64,000 nucleotides of DNA from Truepera radiovictrix DSM 17093 (GTDB taxonomy: Bacteria; Deinococcota; Deinococci; Deinococcales; Trueperaceae): the NCBI RefSeq assembly GCF_000092425.1, contig NC_014221.1:524001-588000 (forward strand), written 5' to 3'. Position 1 is the stretch's first letter, and the number at the start of each line of letters is the position of its first letter. Positions 1 through 8,362 of the stretch are shown piece by piece. The notes under the pieces were generated by a model. It ran no database searches. It was not told where the DNA came from and was given only the letters and a program-made list of their open reading frames with translations. Position numbers and translations under genes: made by a program.

Positions 1-20
1 GGTTCGATTGAGAGGTTAAG

Positions 21-623
21 GTGCACAAATTCGCTCTCACACCTACGCTGAGTGCTGCGCGCTATACACTGCCCCTACTTCTCAGCGCCGCTCTGATCGG
101 CTGCCAGAGTTCGGCGACGTCTGAGGGCGGGCCTCAGGGTGAACGTCCCCAGCACCCTACCTACGAACGCTCCGACTACACGATTCCCTGCCTCGAGGTC
201 GCGCTAGACGCACCCGATGAGGTGAAGGTGGGCACGGGAGTGACCTTCGCCGTTTCCGCGACCAACACCTGCGAAGAGCCTCTAAAGCTAGAGCACATCC
301 CGACCCCGCAGCGGTTTTTCGTCCTCGACGGTGATCAGATCGTCTGGGACTCTTGGCCTGCGGGAGCTGAACCGAGCGCAGTCGCTTATGAGCTGACGTT
401 GGGGCCGGGCGAAAGCGCTTCGTGGGAGTTCCCGAGCCCAGACTTTGGCAAGGCGCCGTTCAGCGGTATCAGTGATGACGGCACCGCCCTTGCTGAGGGA
501 GCGTATACGGTTGTCGGTCGGTTGATGAACTTCCACCCCGCCCTAGAAGAGGGGGCAACCCAGGGACCTCCAATCGTCCCAGGCCTCGACACCGAGCTTC
601 AACCGATTAAAATCGTTCGCTAG
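21..623 (+). CDS. BsuPI-like lipoprotein (paralogue A)
   Basis: The 200-residue product starts at GTG and has a signal peptide ending in a lipobox (LIGC, Cys28), so it should be a lipid-anchored surface protein. The mature part is a single immunoglobulin-like beta domain. It has the run 'FVLDGDQIVWDSW', then a conserved LGPGES turn, then AGAYTVVGRL. This pattern resembles the BsuPI family (named for an intracellular proteinase inhibitor of Bacillus subtilis, often found as a stand-alone extracellular domain). The next gene is a clear paralogue, sharing YERSDxxIPCLEVALDA. Two Cys outside the lipobox (in IPCLEV and NTCEEP) are conserved in both copies and may form a disulfide. The family call is by pattern only and the role is unknown. 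Confidence 0.7.
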   Translation: MHKFALTPTLSAARYTLPLLLSAALIGCQSSATSEGGPQGERPQHPTYERSDYTIPCLEVALDAPDEVKVGTGVTFAVSATNTCEEPLKLEHIPTPQRFFVLDGDQIVWDSWPAGAEPSAVAYELTLGPGESASWEFPSPDFGKAPFSGISDDGTALAEGAYTVVGRLMNFHPALEEGATQGPPIVPGLDTELQPIKIVR

Positions 624-721
624 ACGGTCGAAGTCTATATAGAGGGACGTGCTACACGCGCATCCCTCCGCACATGATTGAGCGCGACCTCATCATCACG
701 GTTAGATAGAAGTGTGGGCAG

Positions 722-1330
722 ATGCAGAAGCGGACGTTGCTGGTAGTGAGCAGCTTGCTCTTGGGGACCGCCCTAGTTGGTTGCCAGCGGACGGGTGGCG
801 CGCTTGACCCAGGGGGCGACCCTAGTGAGCCGGAGCCGGTCTACGAGCGCTCGGACTTTATGATCCCCTGCCTCGAGGTCGCGCTGGATGCGGACGGCGA
901 CGCCCCCTACACCCTAGAGGTTGGTTCGGAGCTGACGCTCGAGCTCCTCGCGACCAACGTCTGTGACGAACCGCTCGGGCTCGAGTACGACGCCAGCCCC
1001 ACGCAGACGCAGCTTTTGGTGCTTGACGCCGACGGGCGCGTCGTGTGGAGCGCCCCGCGGTCGAACCTGCCCTACCCCGATGTCCTTTTGCGCGTCACGC
1101 TGGCACCCGGTGAGACGATGAGCTGGCCCAACCGGGACGACCCGACGGGAGCTGGACGGCATGCGCCCGTGGTCTTTACCGGGCTCGACAACGCGGGGAG
1201 GGCCCTCGCGGCGGGGGCGTACACGCTCGTGGGGCGGCTCAGCGTGGGGCAGGTCGAGGTAGGGCCACCGTCCGAGGCCCCGGAGCCGGGGACCATCGAC
1301 ACGGAGCCGCAGCCGCTCACGTTGCGCTGA
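722..1330 (+). CDS. BsuPI-like lipoprotein (paralogue B)
   Basis: The 202-residue product has a short signal peptide and lipobox (LVGC, Cys21). It is a tandem paralogue of the preceding gene, with the same YERSDFMIPCLEVALDA block, the same NVCDEPL and LAPGE turns and the same AGAYTLVGRL ending. Divergence is considerable, so the duplication is not recent. The 98-bp gap between the copies and the intrinsic terminator just after this gene suggest one two-gene unit. No enzymatic motif is seen. A binding or inhibitor role is only an analogy with BsuPI. Confidence 0.72.
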   Translation: MQKRTLLVVSSLLLGTALVGCQRTGGALDPGGDPSEPEPVYERSDFMIPCLEVALDADGDAPYTLEVGSELTLELLATNVCDEPLGLEYDASPTQTQLLVLDADGRVVWSAPRSNLPYPDVLLRVTLAPGETMSWPNRDDPTGAGRHAPVVFTGLDNAGRALAAGAYTLVGRLSVGQVEVGPPSEAPEPGTIDTEPQPLTLR

Positions 1331-1340
1331 CGCTCGCAGC

Positions 1341-1376
1341 GCCCGTACGGTGAAGCTTGGGCCGTACGGGCCCTTC
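1341..1376 (+). terminator. Intrinsic terminator-like hairpin
   Basis: A perfect 10-bp inverted repeat (GCCCGTACGG at 1341-1350, its complement at 1362-1371) has an 11-base loop and a weak T-containing tail. It lies between the convergent ends of the lipoprotein pair and recJ, so it could serve either strand. Confidence 0.6.
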
Positions 1377-1390
1377 GTTGGGTGTGGCGG

Positions 1391-3568
1391 TTACGTGCGC
1401 TTCGGCCCGGCCTCCGAAGGGCCAAAGAGCGTCCAGACCGTCTCCGCGAACGCCACGTCCGAGAGGGCGCGGTAGGCCTTGAGAAAGCCCTGCAATTTGT
1501 AGCGCTCCAAAAGCCCTTTGACGAAGCTCTCGGAGCTGTAAGGGTCGCGCTTCTGGCCCCGGAGGGCGTGGCCCGAAGGGCCGACCAGCTCCAACTCCTC
1601 CAAGATCCGCCGGCAGAGCTGCGCCTTGGGGGTGTCCGCGGGCAAAGGGGTGCCGCGCCGCAGGCAGACGAAAGCGCGGCGCACCTCGCTCAAAGTCGGT
1701 GGGAGGGGGAGCGCCGCTAGGCGCCCCAGCTCCGCCTCGGGGAGGTCGAAAGAGAGGGGCTCGCCGCGCCGCACGAGCGCCGCCAAAGGTGCGGTGAGCT
1801 GCAGGAGGTCGGCGCTCAAGGGGACTTCGCGCACCCACCGCGCGTCGACCCCTTCGGGGGGTGGGCCGCGGTAGAGCGGTCGCCGCACCGCGGAGGGGGT
1901 GCTTAGCTCGAGCGGCGCGGCGGGGCGCACGTCGTCGGCCAGGAGCTCGAGCTGCGTTTTGCCCTGCCAGGTGTTCTCGCGCAGGGTGACGGCCGCATTG
2001 ATGACCCCGGCGGCCCGCAGGGCGGGGGCGTCTGCGCCGCGGTCCCACGCGACCCCCCGGACCCCGCCCACGCGCAGGTTGAGGTGCTTGCCCCCTTCCC
2101 CCATGCACCCGACGCCCTCGAGCGGCGCGCAGAGGGCGAAGCGGGGTGCGGGGTGGCCCTCGCCGTAGGGCTCCAGGGTGCAGAGCGCGCGGTAGAGGTC
2201 GGTGTCGATCTCGTCGGGCGCGAGCAGGGTGTCGGCGACGAGCTCGGGTCGCGGGGTCGGGTGCTGGCGGGCGTAGTCGTACACGCGCTCGCGAAACGCC
2301 TCGACGCAGCCCTCCCGGATGGCGAAGCCCGCCGCCTGCGAGTGCCCACCGAAGCGCTCCAGAAGGTCGCGGGCGTATTCAAGCCCGCCGACGGCCGAAA
2401 TCCCCGGGGTCGAACGCACCGAGCCCTTGCCCTGCGCGATGATAAAGACGGGTTTGTAAAAGCGCTCTAAGAGCTTGCTCGCCACGATGCCCATGACGCC
2501 CGGGTGCCAACTGGGGCGCTCGAGCACCAGCGCGGGCGCCTCCGGATCGACGAGTTTGAGGGCCTCACCCAACATCGCGTCTTGCACCTTGCGGCGGTCG
2601 GCGTTGCGGGCGTCTAGGTAGCTCGCGAGCTCCAGCGCGCGGCGCTCGGAGGCGGTGGTGAGGAGCTCGAGCCCCAAGTCGGCCTCGCCCAGACGCCCCG
2701 CGGCGTTGAGGCGCGGCGCCAGCACGAAGGCGACCTCGCGCGCGCTCGGCGCCCGCCCGTGGGAGAGCGTGCGCGCCATCATCGCGCGCAGCCCCGGCCA
2801 GCGGCTTCTAGCGAGCTGCGCCAGACCCGCCGTGACGAGCGCGCGGTTTTCACCCATCAGGGGGGCGACGTCGGCGACGGTGCCGATGGTGGCGAGGTCG
2901 CTGTACTCCACGGGCGCTTCCAACCCGAGGTGCTCGTGGAGCGCCCACAACAGGTGATAGGCGACGCCCGCGCCGGTGAGCTCGGGGAGCCCCTTTTTGG
3001 CGTACGGGGAGAGCGAGGGGTGCACCGTGAGGCAGTCGGGGAGCACCTGGCCGGGGTGGTGGTGGTCGGTGACGATGACCTCGACCCCGGCGGCTTGGAG
3101 CGCCGCGACCTCCGCGCGGTTCGAGATGCCGCAGTCGACGGTGATGAAGAGGTCGGCGCCCGCGGCGTGTTCGGCGACCCGCGCCGGGTGCACCCCGTAG
3201 CCGTCGCGCAGGCGGTTGGGGATAAAGGGGGTCACGCGGCCGCCCAGGGCGCGCAGGCCGAGCGTCAAGACGGCCGTGCCGCTGATGCCGTCGGCGTCGT
3301 AGTCGCCGTGGATGAGGATGCGTTTGCCCCGTGCCAGCGCCTCGGCGAGGCGCTCTGCCGCCGTCGCGAGTGCGGGGATGCGGGTGCGTTCAAAAGGCGG
3401 TTGCAGCGCCTCGGGGCTGCGCAGGCCGCGCGCCCAGAGGACGCTCGCCACAAGGGGCGGGAGCGAAAAGGCGCGCACCAGGCGAGCGACCTCGGCGGGC
3501 GGCGCGCTGGGCCGAACCGCCCAGCGCGCCGCGGGTGCGGTGGGGTGGGGGGGAGCGCTGGGGCGCAC
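1391..3568 (-). CDS. recJ: Single-stranded-DNA-specific exonuclease RecJ
   Basis: RecJ degrades single-stranded DNA 5' to 3' in recombination and base-excision repair. The 725-residue protein shows the DHH-phosphoesterase motifs: DYDADG (about residues 89-94), a VDCG block near 145 and DHH at about 168-170. The DHHA1 region follows, ending in a GGHSQAAGFAI signature near residue 405. The C-terminal 150 residues are an extra region as in Deinococcus/Thermus RecJ. The start is GTG, 3 bases after the stop of the LapA-domain gene, so the two are cotranscribed. Confidence 0.95.
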   Translation of the reverse strand: MRPSAPPHPTAPAARWAVRPSAPPAEVARLVRAFSLPPLVASVLWARGLRSPEALQPPFERTRIPALATAAERLAEALARGKRILIHGDYDADGISGTAVLTLGLRALGGRVTPFIPNRLRDGYGVHPARVAEHAAGADLFITVDCGISNRAEVAALQAAGVEVIVTDHHHPGQVLPDCLTVHPSLSPYAKKGLPELTGAGVAYHLLWALHEHLGLEAPVEYSDLATIGTVADVAPLMGENRALVTAGLAQLARSRWPGLRAMMARTLSHGRAPSAREVAFVLAPRLNAAGRLGEADLGLELLTTASERRALELASYLDARNADRRKVQDAMLGEALKLVDPEAPALVLERPSWHPGVMGIVASKLLERFYKPVFIIAQGKGSVRSTPGISAVGGLEYARDLLERFGGHSQAAGFAIREGCVEAFRERVYDYARQHPTPRPELVADTLLAPDEIDTDLYRALCTLEPYGEGHPAPRFALCAPLEGVGCMGEGGKHLNLRVGGVRGVAWDRGADAPALRAAGVINAAVTLRENTWQGKTQLELLADDVRPAAPLELSTPSAVRRPLYRGPPPEGVDARWVREVPLSADLLQLTAPLAALVRRGEPLSFDLPEAELGRLAALPLPPTLSEVRRAFVCLRRGTPLPADTPKAQLCRRILEELELVGPSGHALRGQKRDPYSSESFVKGLLERYKLQGFLKAYRALSDVAFAETVWTLFGPSEAGPKRT

Positions 3569-3571
3569 CCC

Positions 3572-4015
3572 CTAGCGCTCCTCGTCGGTGTCGGTGGGGG
3601 CGTTGCGGCTGCCAAAGCGCCAACCGCGGCGCGGCGCGTGGTTCTCCGCAGCGCTCGAGAGGTCCTCCGGCGACAACGGTTCGGCGTCGCGCTCGGGGCG
3701 CGGCGGCGGGGTGCGGCGCACCTGCGTCGGGCGCGCGGTGTCGCGCTCGGTGAGGGCGGGCTCGAGGACGGCGCCCGCTTTGCTGAGCCGCTGCCGCAGC
3801 GCGCGGTTTTCGCGCGCGAGCCGCCACGCGTGACCCGAGAAGGCGAGCCAACCGACCAAAAAGCCGAGCAGCAGCGAAGCGCCGACCACCCACGAGACGG
3901 GTAAGGAGATAAAAAAGGGCAGGATGACGATCTGCGGGTTGACGTTGTGGAGCACTACCAGGTAGCCGATCAGCGCGCCGAGCGCGAGGAGTTGGATCAC
4001 GCGGAAGATTTTCAC
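3572..4015 (-). CDS. LapA-domain (DUF1049) membrane protein
   Basis: The 147-residue protein has two N-terminal transmembrane helices (about residues 6-22 and 40-62) separated by the short VLHNVNPQIVILPF segment. A basic coiled-coil-prone stretch (RLARENRALRQRL) and a hydrophilic tail follow. This is the layout of the LapA/DUF1049 family, small inner-membrane proteins linked in Escherichia coli to lipopolysaccharide assembly. The role in this organism is unknown. The gene sits directly upstream of recJ with 3 bases between them, probably as a bicistronic unit. Confidence 0.8.
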   Translation of the reverse strand: MKIFRVIQLLALGALIGYLVVLHNVNPQIVILPFFISLPVSWVVGASLLLGFLVGWLAFSGHAWRLARENRALRQRLSKAGAVLEPALTERDTARPTQVRRTPPPRPERDAEPLSPEDLSSAAENHAPRRGWRFGSRNAPTDTDEER

Positions 4016-4078
4016 GAAGACCTCCGTGGGGTCAGTCTAACGCACGCTCGGCGCGTGAGGCGCCCCCCGCAGCGCCCG

Positions 4079-4981
4079 TCAGCTGCCCTCCGCGCGCCGC
4101 CGCGCCTCCGCCAAAAAGTAGCGGTAGGTGGCGTTGTCCGGCTCGAGCGCGCTCGCCTCGCTGTAGGCGCGTTCGGCCTCCCTGTAGTCGCCCGCCTCGA
4201 AGGCGACGCGCCCCACGTAGGCCCACGCCTCGGCGTACGCGGGGTTAAGGCGCGCCGCCTCGGCGAAGCGCTCGCGGGCCCGTTCGCGGCGGCCCGCCTC
4301 GTAGTGCGCAACCCCGTCGTAAAAGGCCCGCGCGGCGGGGAGGCCGTAGCGCACCCCCGCCGCGGCAAGGTCGGCGAAGTGCTCGGCCGCCGCGTCGCCG
4401 GGACGCAGCCGCAGCACCGTCTCCCACGCCTCGAGCGCCCGCTGCGGGCGTTCAAGCTCTAGCAGGATGCGCCCGCGCCAGCGGTGGGCGAGCGGCCGCT
4501 CGGGGGCGAGGTCGGCGACGCGTTCGTAGGCCGCGAGCGCCCCCTCAAGGTCGCCCTGCTGGTAGCGCGCGTAGCCGACCTGGGTGCCCGCGCGCACGAG
4601 CTGGTCTAAAGCGGCCGCGTCGAGCACCCCGCCCGCCGCGACGAAGCGTTCCCAGGCGGCGAACGCGGGGCCGTAAAACCCCGTCACGCCGTTGAGCTCG
4701 GCCAGAAAGCGGAGCGCTTCGGGGTTGTCGGGGGCGAGCTCGACCGCTCGGCGGGCGAGCGAGAGCGCCTCGCGAAAGAGCGGCTGGTCGGGCCGGTAGG
4801 GCGCCTCGTAGGTCTTTAGCGCCTCGCGGGTGCGCTCGCGCGCCCCCTCCAAGACCTCGCGCGCCTCGGCGGGGAGCGGTTGGGTAAGGGTGGTGATCTG
4901 GGCGCTCGCGGGGGGCGCGGTCATCGCTGCGGGCAGCGCCGCGAGGAGCGCGTAGAGCGTAGCGGTGTATAGACGTCGCAT
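4079..4981 (-). CDS. Secreted TPR-repeat protein
   Basis: The 300-residue product has a signal peptide (cleavage probably after PPASA, near residue 27) and then at least five tetratricopeptide-type helical hairpins. Examples are ALAAYERVADLAPERPLAHRWRG... and the last repeat AYSEASALEPDNATYRYFLAEARRRAEGS. TPR arrays mediate protein-protein contacts. No partner is evident. An AGGAGGT Shine-Dalgarno site lies 5 bases before the ATG, and a TAAACT -10 candidate is at 5000-5005. Confidence 0.85.
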   Translation of the reverse strand: MRRLYTATLYALLAALPAAMTAPPASAQITTLTQPLPAEAREVLEGARERTREALKTYEAPYRPDQPLFREALSLARRAVELAPDNPEALRFLAELNGVTGFYGPAFAAWERFVAAGGVLDAAALDQLVRAGTQVGYARYQQGDLEGALAAYERVADLAPERPLAHRWRGRILLELERPQRALEAWETVLRLRPGDAAAEHFADLAAAGVRYGLPAARAFYDGVAHYEAGRRERARERFAEAARLNPAYAEAWAYVGRVAFEAGDYREAERAYSEASALEPDNATYRYFLAEARRRAEGS

Positions 4982-5297
4982 CGGTAACCTCCTGCGAGGA
5001 GTTTACGCAGAAGAGGCCCGCGGGCGGTGTTGGGCGGGGTGCGGGGTGGGGTACACCCCGACTTGGGACGACGCTACGCGTTACTTGACAGGAGATGCTT
5101 TTTTTTCTTAAGTTCTGAAGGGGGTGATGGCGCGTTGGGGGATGCCGTGAGGGTAGCGGTCGCACCCCCGCACGGCAGCGTTAGAATGCCCGGAGACCGT
5201 CACCGAACCCACCGCGGCGGCGCATCGGTGCGCAACGCCGAGCGCAGCCACCGAGCAGAGAAGACGTCGCCGCACCTTGACCCTCTGGACGACCGTT
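4982..5297. other. Divergent intergenic region with two promoters
   Basis: This gap separates the TPR gene (leftward) from the ABC transporter pair (rightward). It holds the TAAACT -10 of the TPR gene and, near 5085-5113, a sigma70-like promoter facing right. No further coding sequence was recognised in it. Confidence 0.5.
5085..5113 (+). promoter_or_regulatory. Sigma70-type promoter for the ABC transporter genes
   Basis: A consensus TTGACA at 5085-5090 is followed after 17 bases by TTAAGT (5108-5113). The spacer is T-rich. The distance to the first gene implies a leader of about 170 bases. Confidence 0.5.
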
Positions 5298-6236
5298 ATG
5301 GAACGACGAAAGAGCCTACCGCTACAAGCTTCCGAGAGTGCTTTTAAGGGTATCTCAGAGCCCCTTATAGCGGCCTCTGAGCTCCACAAATCCTTTCCGC
5401 CCCGTAAGGCTGTCCTTAAGGGCGTCGACCTCACGCTCTACGCGGGCGAGGTCGTCGGGTTGTTGGGCCTCAATGGCGCCGGCAAAACGACGCTCATCAA
5501 GCTCCTGACGGGGCTCCTCGAGCCCGACGCGGGGAGCGTCACCCTGCTCGGCCGCGCCCGGGACCGGCAGGGGGTGCGGCGGCACGTGGCACTCATGAAA
5601 GAGGGGCAGCCGACGCTCTTTGAGTTCATGACCCCGCGCCAAAACCTCCGCTACTACGGCGGCCTGCTCGGCGTACGCGACCTCGCCGCGGGGGTCGCGC
5701 GGGTGCTCGCAGAGGTCGAGCTCACCGAGGTGGCCGACACGCCCCTCTTGTACCTCTCGAACGGCACCAAACGCCGCGTCGGGCTCGCGCTCGCTTACCT
5801 CAAGGGCGCGCGCGTGCTGCTCCTCGACGAGCCGAGCGCGGGGCTCGACATCCGGAGCACCGCGCTCATGAAAGGGGCGCTTAAAGCCTTTGCCGCGGCC
5901 GGCAACGCGGTGCTTCTAACGGGGCACGAGATGGGGTTTTTGGAGTCGGTGTGCGACCGGGTGGTGGTGCTGCACGGCGGGCGCGTCGCCGCCGAGGGGA
6001 CGCTGCGGGCGCTTTTGCAGCGCTTCGCCCCCGAGCAGTGGGTGGAGGTGTGGCTCGAGGGTCGCCCCGGCGCGGGGGAGCTTTTGGAGGAGCAGGGCGG
6101 GCTCTTTCGGGTGCGGCTGCCACTGGCGGAGCTCGGGGCGCTCGGGGCGCTGCGGGTGCGGCAGCTGCGGCTCGAGACCCCCGCCCTCGAGGCGCTGTTG
6201 CGCGAGGTGGGTGATGTGGCGCGCCGAGTGGCTTAG
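5298..6236 (+). CDS. ABC transporter ATP-binding protein (ABC-2 type)
   Basis: This is the ATPase subunit of an ABC-2 type exporter. It has Walker A (GLNGAGKTTL), a signature region LSNGTKRRVGLALAYL, Walker B VLLLDEPSAGLD and an H-loop TGHEMG. The signature is LSNGT rather than LSGGQ, as in some ABC-2 exporters. About 35 residues precede the ABC domain. I chose the ATG at 5298 over a TTG at 5277, but neither has a clear ribosome-binding site. It overlaps the permease gene, so the two form a complex. Substrate unknown. Confidence 0.85.
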   Translation: MERRKSLPLQASESAFKGISEPLIAASELHKSFPPRKAVLKGVDLTLYAGEVVGLLGLNGAGKTTLIKLLTGLLEPDAGSVTLLGRARDRQGVRRHVALMKEGQPTLFEFMTPRQNLRYYGGLLGVRDLAAGVARVLAEVELTEVADTPLLYLSNGTKRRVGLALAYLKGARVLLLDEPSAGLDIRSTALMKGALKAFAAAGNAVLLTGHEMGFLESVCDRVVVLHGGRVAAEGTLRALLQRFAPEQWVEVWLEGRPGAGELLEEQGGLFRVRLPLAELGALGALRVRQLRLETPALEALLREVGDVARRVA

Positions 6237-6969
6237 GCTCCGCGCCGACTGGCTCTTCTACCGCCAGCTCCTGCTGGGCTCCTTGCTCAACCAGGTGCTG
6301 GTCACCGTGGGGGCGTTTTGGGTCGTGTCGCTCCTCGCCGACAAGAGCCTGGCGACCTTGATGGCGCTCTTTTTCTGGCAGTACGCCAGCGTCCCCCTAA
6401 GCCGCGTCGCGGCGGACATCTGGGAGGAGACCTCGACGGGGGCCTTTGAGCAGACCTACCTGCACGCCGGCGCGCCGGTCGCGGTGCTTTTCGTGCGGCT
6501 CTGCCTCTACTTCGTCCGGCAGAGCGCCCTGCAGCTCCCCGTGTTCGCGGCGCTCGCCCTGCTGAGTTTCGGGTGGGCGCCCCTAGCGAGCTACCCCTGG
6601 TTCGGGTTTGCGCTCAGCCTCGCGCTGACGCTCGCCAGCCTCGCCGGCCTCGGACTCGTCGTCGGGGGGGTGCTGCTGGTGAGCCGCAACGCGATCAGCT
6701 ACGCCAGCGCCGCCGAGTACGCGCTGCTCTTCCTGTCGGGGGTCATCGTCCCCATCGCCGCGCTGCCCGCGCCGCTGCAGGCGCTCGCGCCGTGGCTGCC
6801 GCTGTCGCTCGGCGTCGAGGCGCTAAGGCGCCTCGAGGCGGGCGCGGCGCCCTACGGCCTCCTGCTGCTGCTGGGCGTGCAGGCCGCCGCCCTCCTCCTG
6901 TTGGGGCTCGCGGTCTTTCGGGTGTGCCTCGCGCGGGCGCTGCGGCGCGGTTTCGCCATGGGGCGTTAG
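6214..6969 (+). CDS. ABC-2 type transporter permease
   Basis: The 251-residue hydrophobic protein has about six transmembrane helices and matches the ABC-2 membrane subunit layout. It includes the acidic WEETSTGAFEQTYLHA loop after helix 2, typical of the family. It overlaps the ATPase gene by 23 bases. I prefer the ATG at 6214 because GAGGTGG lies at proper spacing. A GTG at 6211 is also possible. Its stop overlaps the stop of the convergent rdgB by three bases (TTAG). Confidence 0.8.
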   Translation: MWRAEWLRLRADWLFYRQLLLGSLLNQVLVTVGAFWVVSLLADKSLATLMALFFWQYASVPLSRVAADIWEETSTGAFEQTYLHAGAPVAVLFVRLCLYFVRQSALQLPVFAALALLSFGWAPLASYPWFGFALSLALTLASLAGLGLVVGGVLLVSRNAISYASAAEYALLFLSGVIVPIAALPAPLQALAPWLPLSLGVEALRRLEAGAAPYGLLLLLGVQAAALLLLGLAVFRVCLARALRRGFAMGR

Positions 6970-7547
6970 CGCGCCTGCAACCACGCGGCGAGCTCTGCGA
7001 GCGCGCGCCCGCGGTGGCTCACCGCCGCTTTTTCCTCGGGGGTGGCCTCGGCGAAGGTCTTGCCCAGCTCGGGGCTCCAGAACACCGGGTCGTAGCCGAA
7101 GCCGCCCGCGCCCCTGGGCGCCTCTAAGATCACCCCGTCGCAGCGGCCCTCGAAGGTGTGGGCGTCCCCCGCGGGGGTGACGAGCCCGAGCACGCAGACG
7201 AATCGCGCCCTTCGCTCCCCCTCCGGAACCCCCCGCAGCTGCGCCAAGAGGTGCGCGGTGCGCTCGAGGTCGCTCCCGCTAGCGAAGCGGGCGCTGTAGA
7301 GGCCGGGGGCGCCGCCCAGGGCGTCGACCTCGAGCCCCGAGTCGTCGGCGAGGCTTAAGAGCCCCGTGCGCCCCGCGAGAAAAGCCGCTTTGGTCAGGGC
7401 GTTGGCCGCGTACGAAGCGCCCGTCTCGGCGGGGAAGTCGGTGACGCCGAGCTCGCGCGCCGAGACGAGCGTCAGCGGACTCTGGGCGAGCGCGCGCCGA
7501 AACTCGCGCACCTTGTCCTCGTTGGCGGTCGCGAGCGCGAGCTTCAC
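6966..7547 (-). CDS. rdgB: XTP/dITP diphosphatase (RdgB/HAM1)
   Basis: This house-cleaning enzyme hydrolyses non-canonical purine nucleoside triphosphates (XTP, ITP, dITP) to monophosphates. The 193-residue product has the family hallmarks ATANEDKVREF at the N terminus, TGASYAANALTKA, LADDSGLEVDALGGAPG, a GFGYDPVFW block and SHRGRAL near the C terminus. The start is GTG at 7547, overlapping the rph stop by 4 bases (GTGA), so translation is coupled. The open frame continues upstream but only as a shadow of rph. Confidence 0.93.
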   Translation of the reverse strand: MKLALATANEDKVREFRRALAQSPLTLVSARELGVTDFPAETGASYAANALTKAAFLAGRTGLLSLADDSGLEVDALGGAPGLYSARFASGSDLERTAHLLAQLRGVPEGERRARFVCVLGLVTPAGDAHTFEGRCDGVILEAPRGAGGFGYDPVFWSPELGKTFAEATPEEKAAVSHRGRALAELAAWLQAR

Positions 7548-8254
7548 GTGAAGCTCCCGCGCACGTGCGCCAAAAGCCCCTGCACCGCGCTGATCCCCTG
7601 CGCGACGAGCTCCACGTAGCGCCCCGCGTCGATCGGCCGCTCCTCCCCGCTGCCCTGGACCTCGACGAGCTTGCCGTCGGCGGTCGCGACCACGTTGAGG
7701 TCGATCTCCGCGGCCGCGTCCTCGTGAAAGTCGAGGTCTAAAAGCGTCTCCCCCCGAACGACCCCGACGCTCACCGCCGCGACCTCGTGCGTGAGCGGCC
7801 ACTCGTCGAGCGCGCCCTTGCGCACGAGGCGTCCGGCGGCGTGGTGCAGCGCCGCGTACCCCGCCAAGATGCCCGCGCAGCGGGTGCCGCCGTCGGCCTG
7901 GAGCACGTCGACGTCAACGGTCAACGTCTGGCCGTGAAAGAGCGTGAGGTCGGTGACGCTGCGCAGGCTCCGGCCGATCAGCCGCTGGATCTCGAGCGAC
8001 CGCCCCCCCGCGTAGAGGCGTTCGCGCTGCGTGCGTTCGGCCGTGCTGCGCGGGAGCATGGCGTACTCGGCGGTGAGCCACCCCACGCGGCCCTTTTTGC
8101 CGCGCAGGTGTGGCGGGAGCTTGTTCTCCACGGTGACGGTGGCGAGCACGCGGGTGTCGCCCCACTCGACCAGGGCCGAGCCCTCGGCGAAGCGGTTGTA
8201 GCCCGGCGTCACGCGGATCTCGCGGAGCTGGAAGGGTTGGCGACCTTTTCTCAT
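7544..8254 (-). CDS. rph: Ribonuclease PH
   Basis: RNase PH is a phosphorolytic 3' to 5' exoribonuclease that trims tRNA 3' ends. The 236-residue protein is full length, with GSALVEWGDTRVLATV, TAEYAMLPRST, GRSLEIQRLIGRSLRSV and LQADGGTRCAGI. GAGAGGGG precedes the ATG. It sits between murI (108 bases upstream) and rdgB (overlapping), probably one operon murI-rph-rdgB. Confidence 0.95.
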   Translation of the reverse strand: MRKGRQPFQLREIRVTPGYNRFAEGSALVEWGDTRVLATVTVENKLPPHLRGKKGRVGWLTAEYAMLPRSTAERTQRERLYAGGRSLEIQRLIGRSLRSVTDLTLFHGQTLTVDVDVLQADGGTRCAGILAGYAALHHAAGRLVRKGALDEWPLTHEVAAVSVGVVRGETLLDLDFHEDAAAEIDLNVVATADGKLVEVQGSGEERPIDAGRYVELVAQGISAVQGLLAHVRGSFT

Positions 8255-8362
8255 CGGCTGGCCCCTCTCAGCGGCCGGTACGTCGCGTGGCGTTGAGGCA
8301 TGTCTAGGCGTGGGGTGGATAGGTGCATAGCGGAGGCTCTCTAGGGGTGAAGCGTCGGGGCT

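Noticed and set aside
2759-3904. Long plus-strand frame opposite recJ
   Set aside because: High-GC third-position bias opens this frame; recJ motifs on the other strand are unambiguous.
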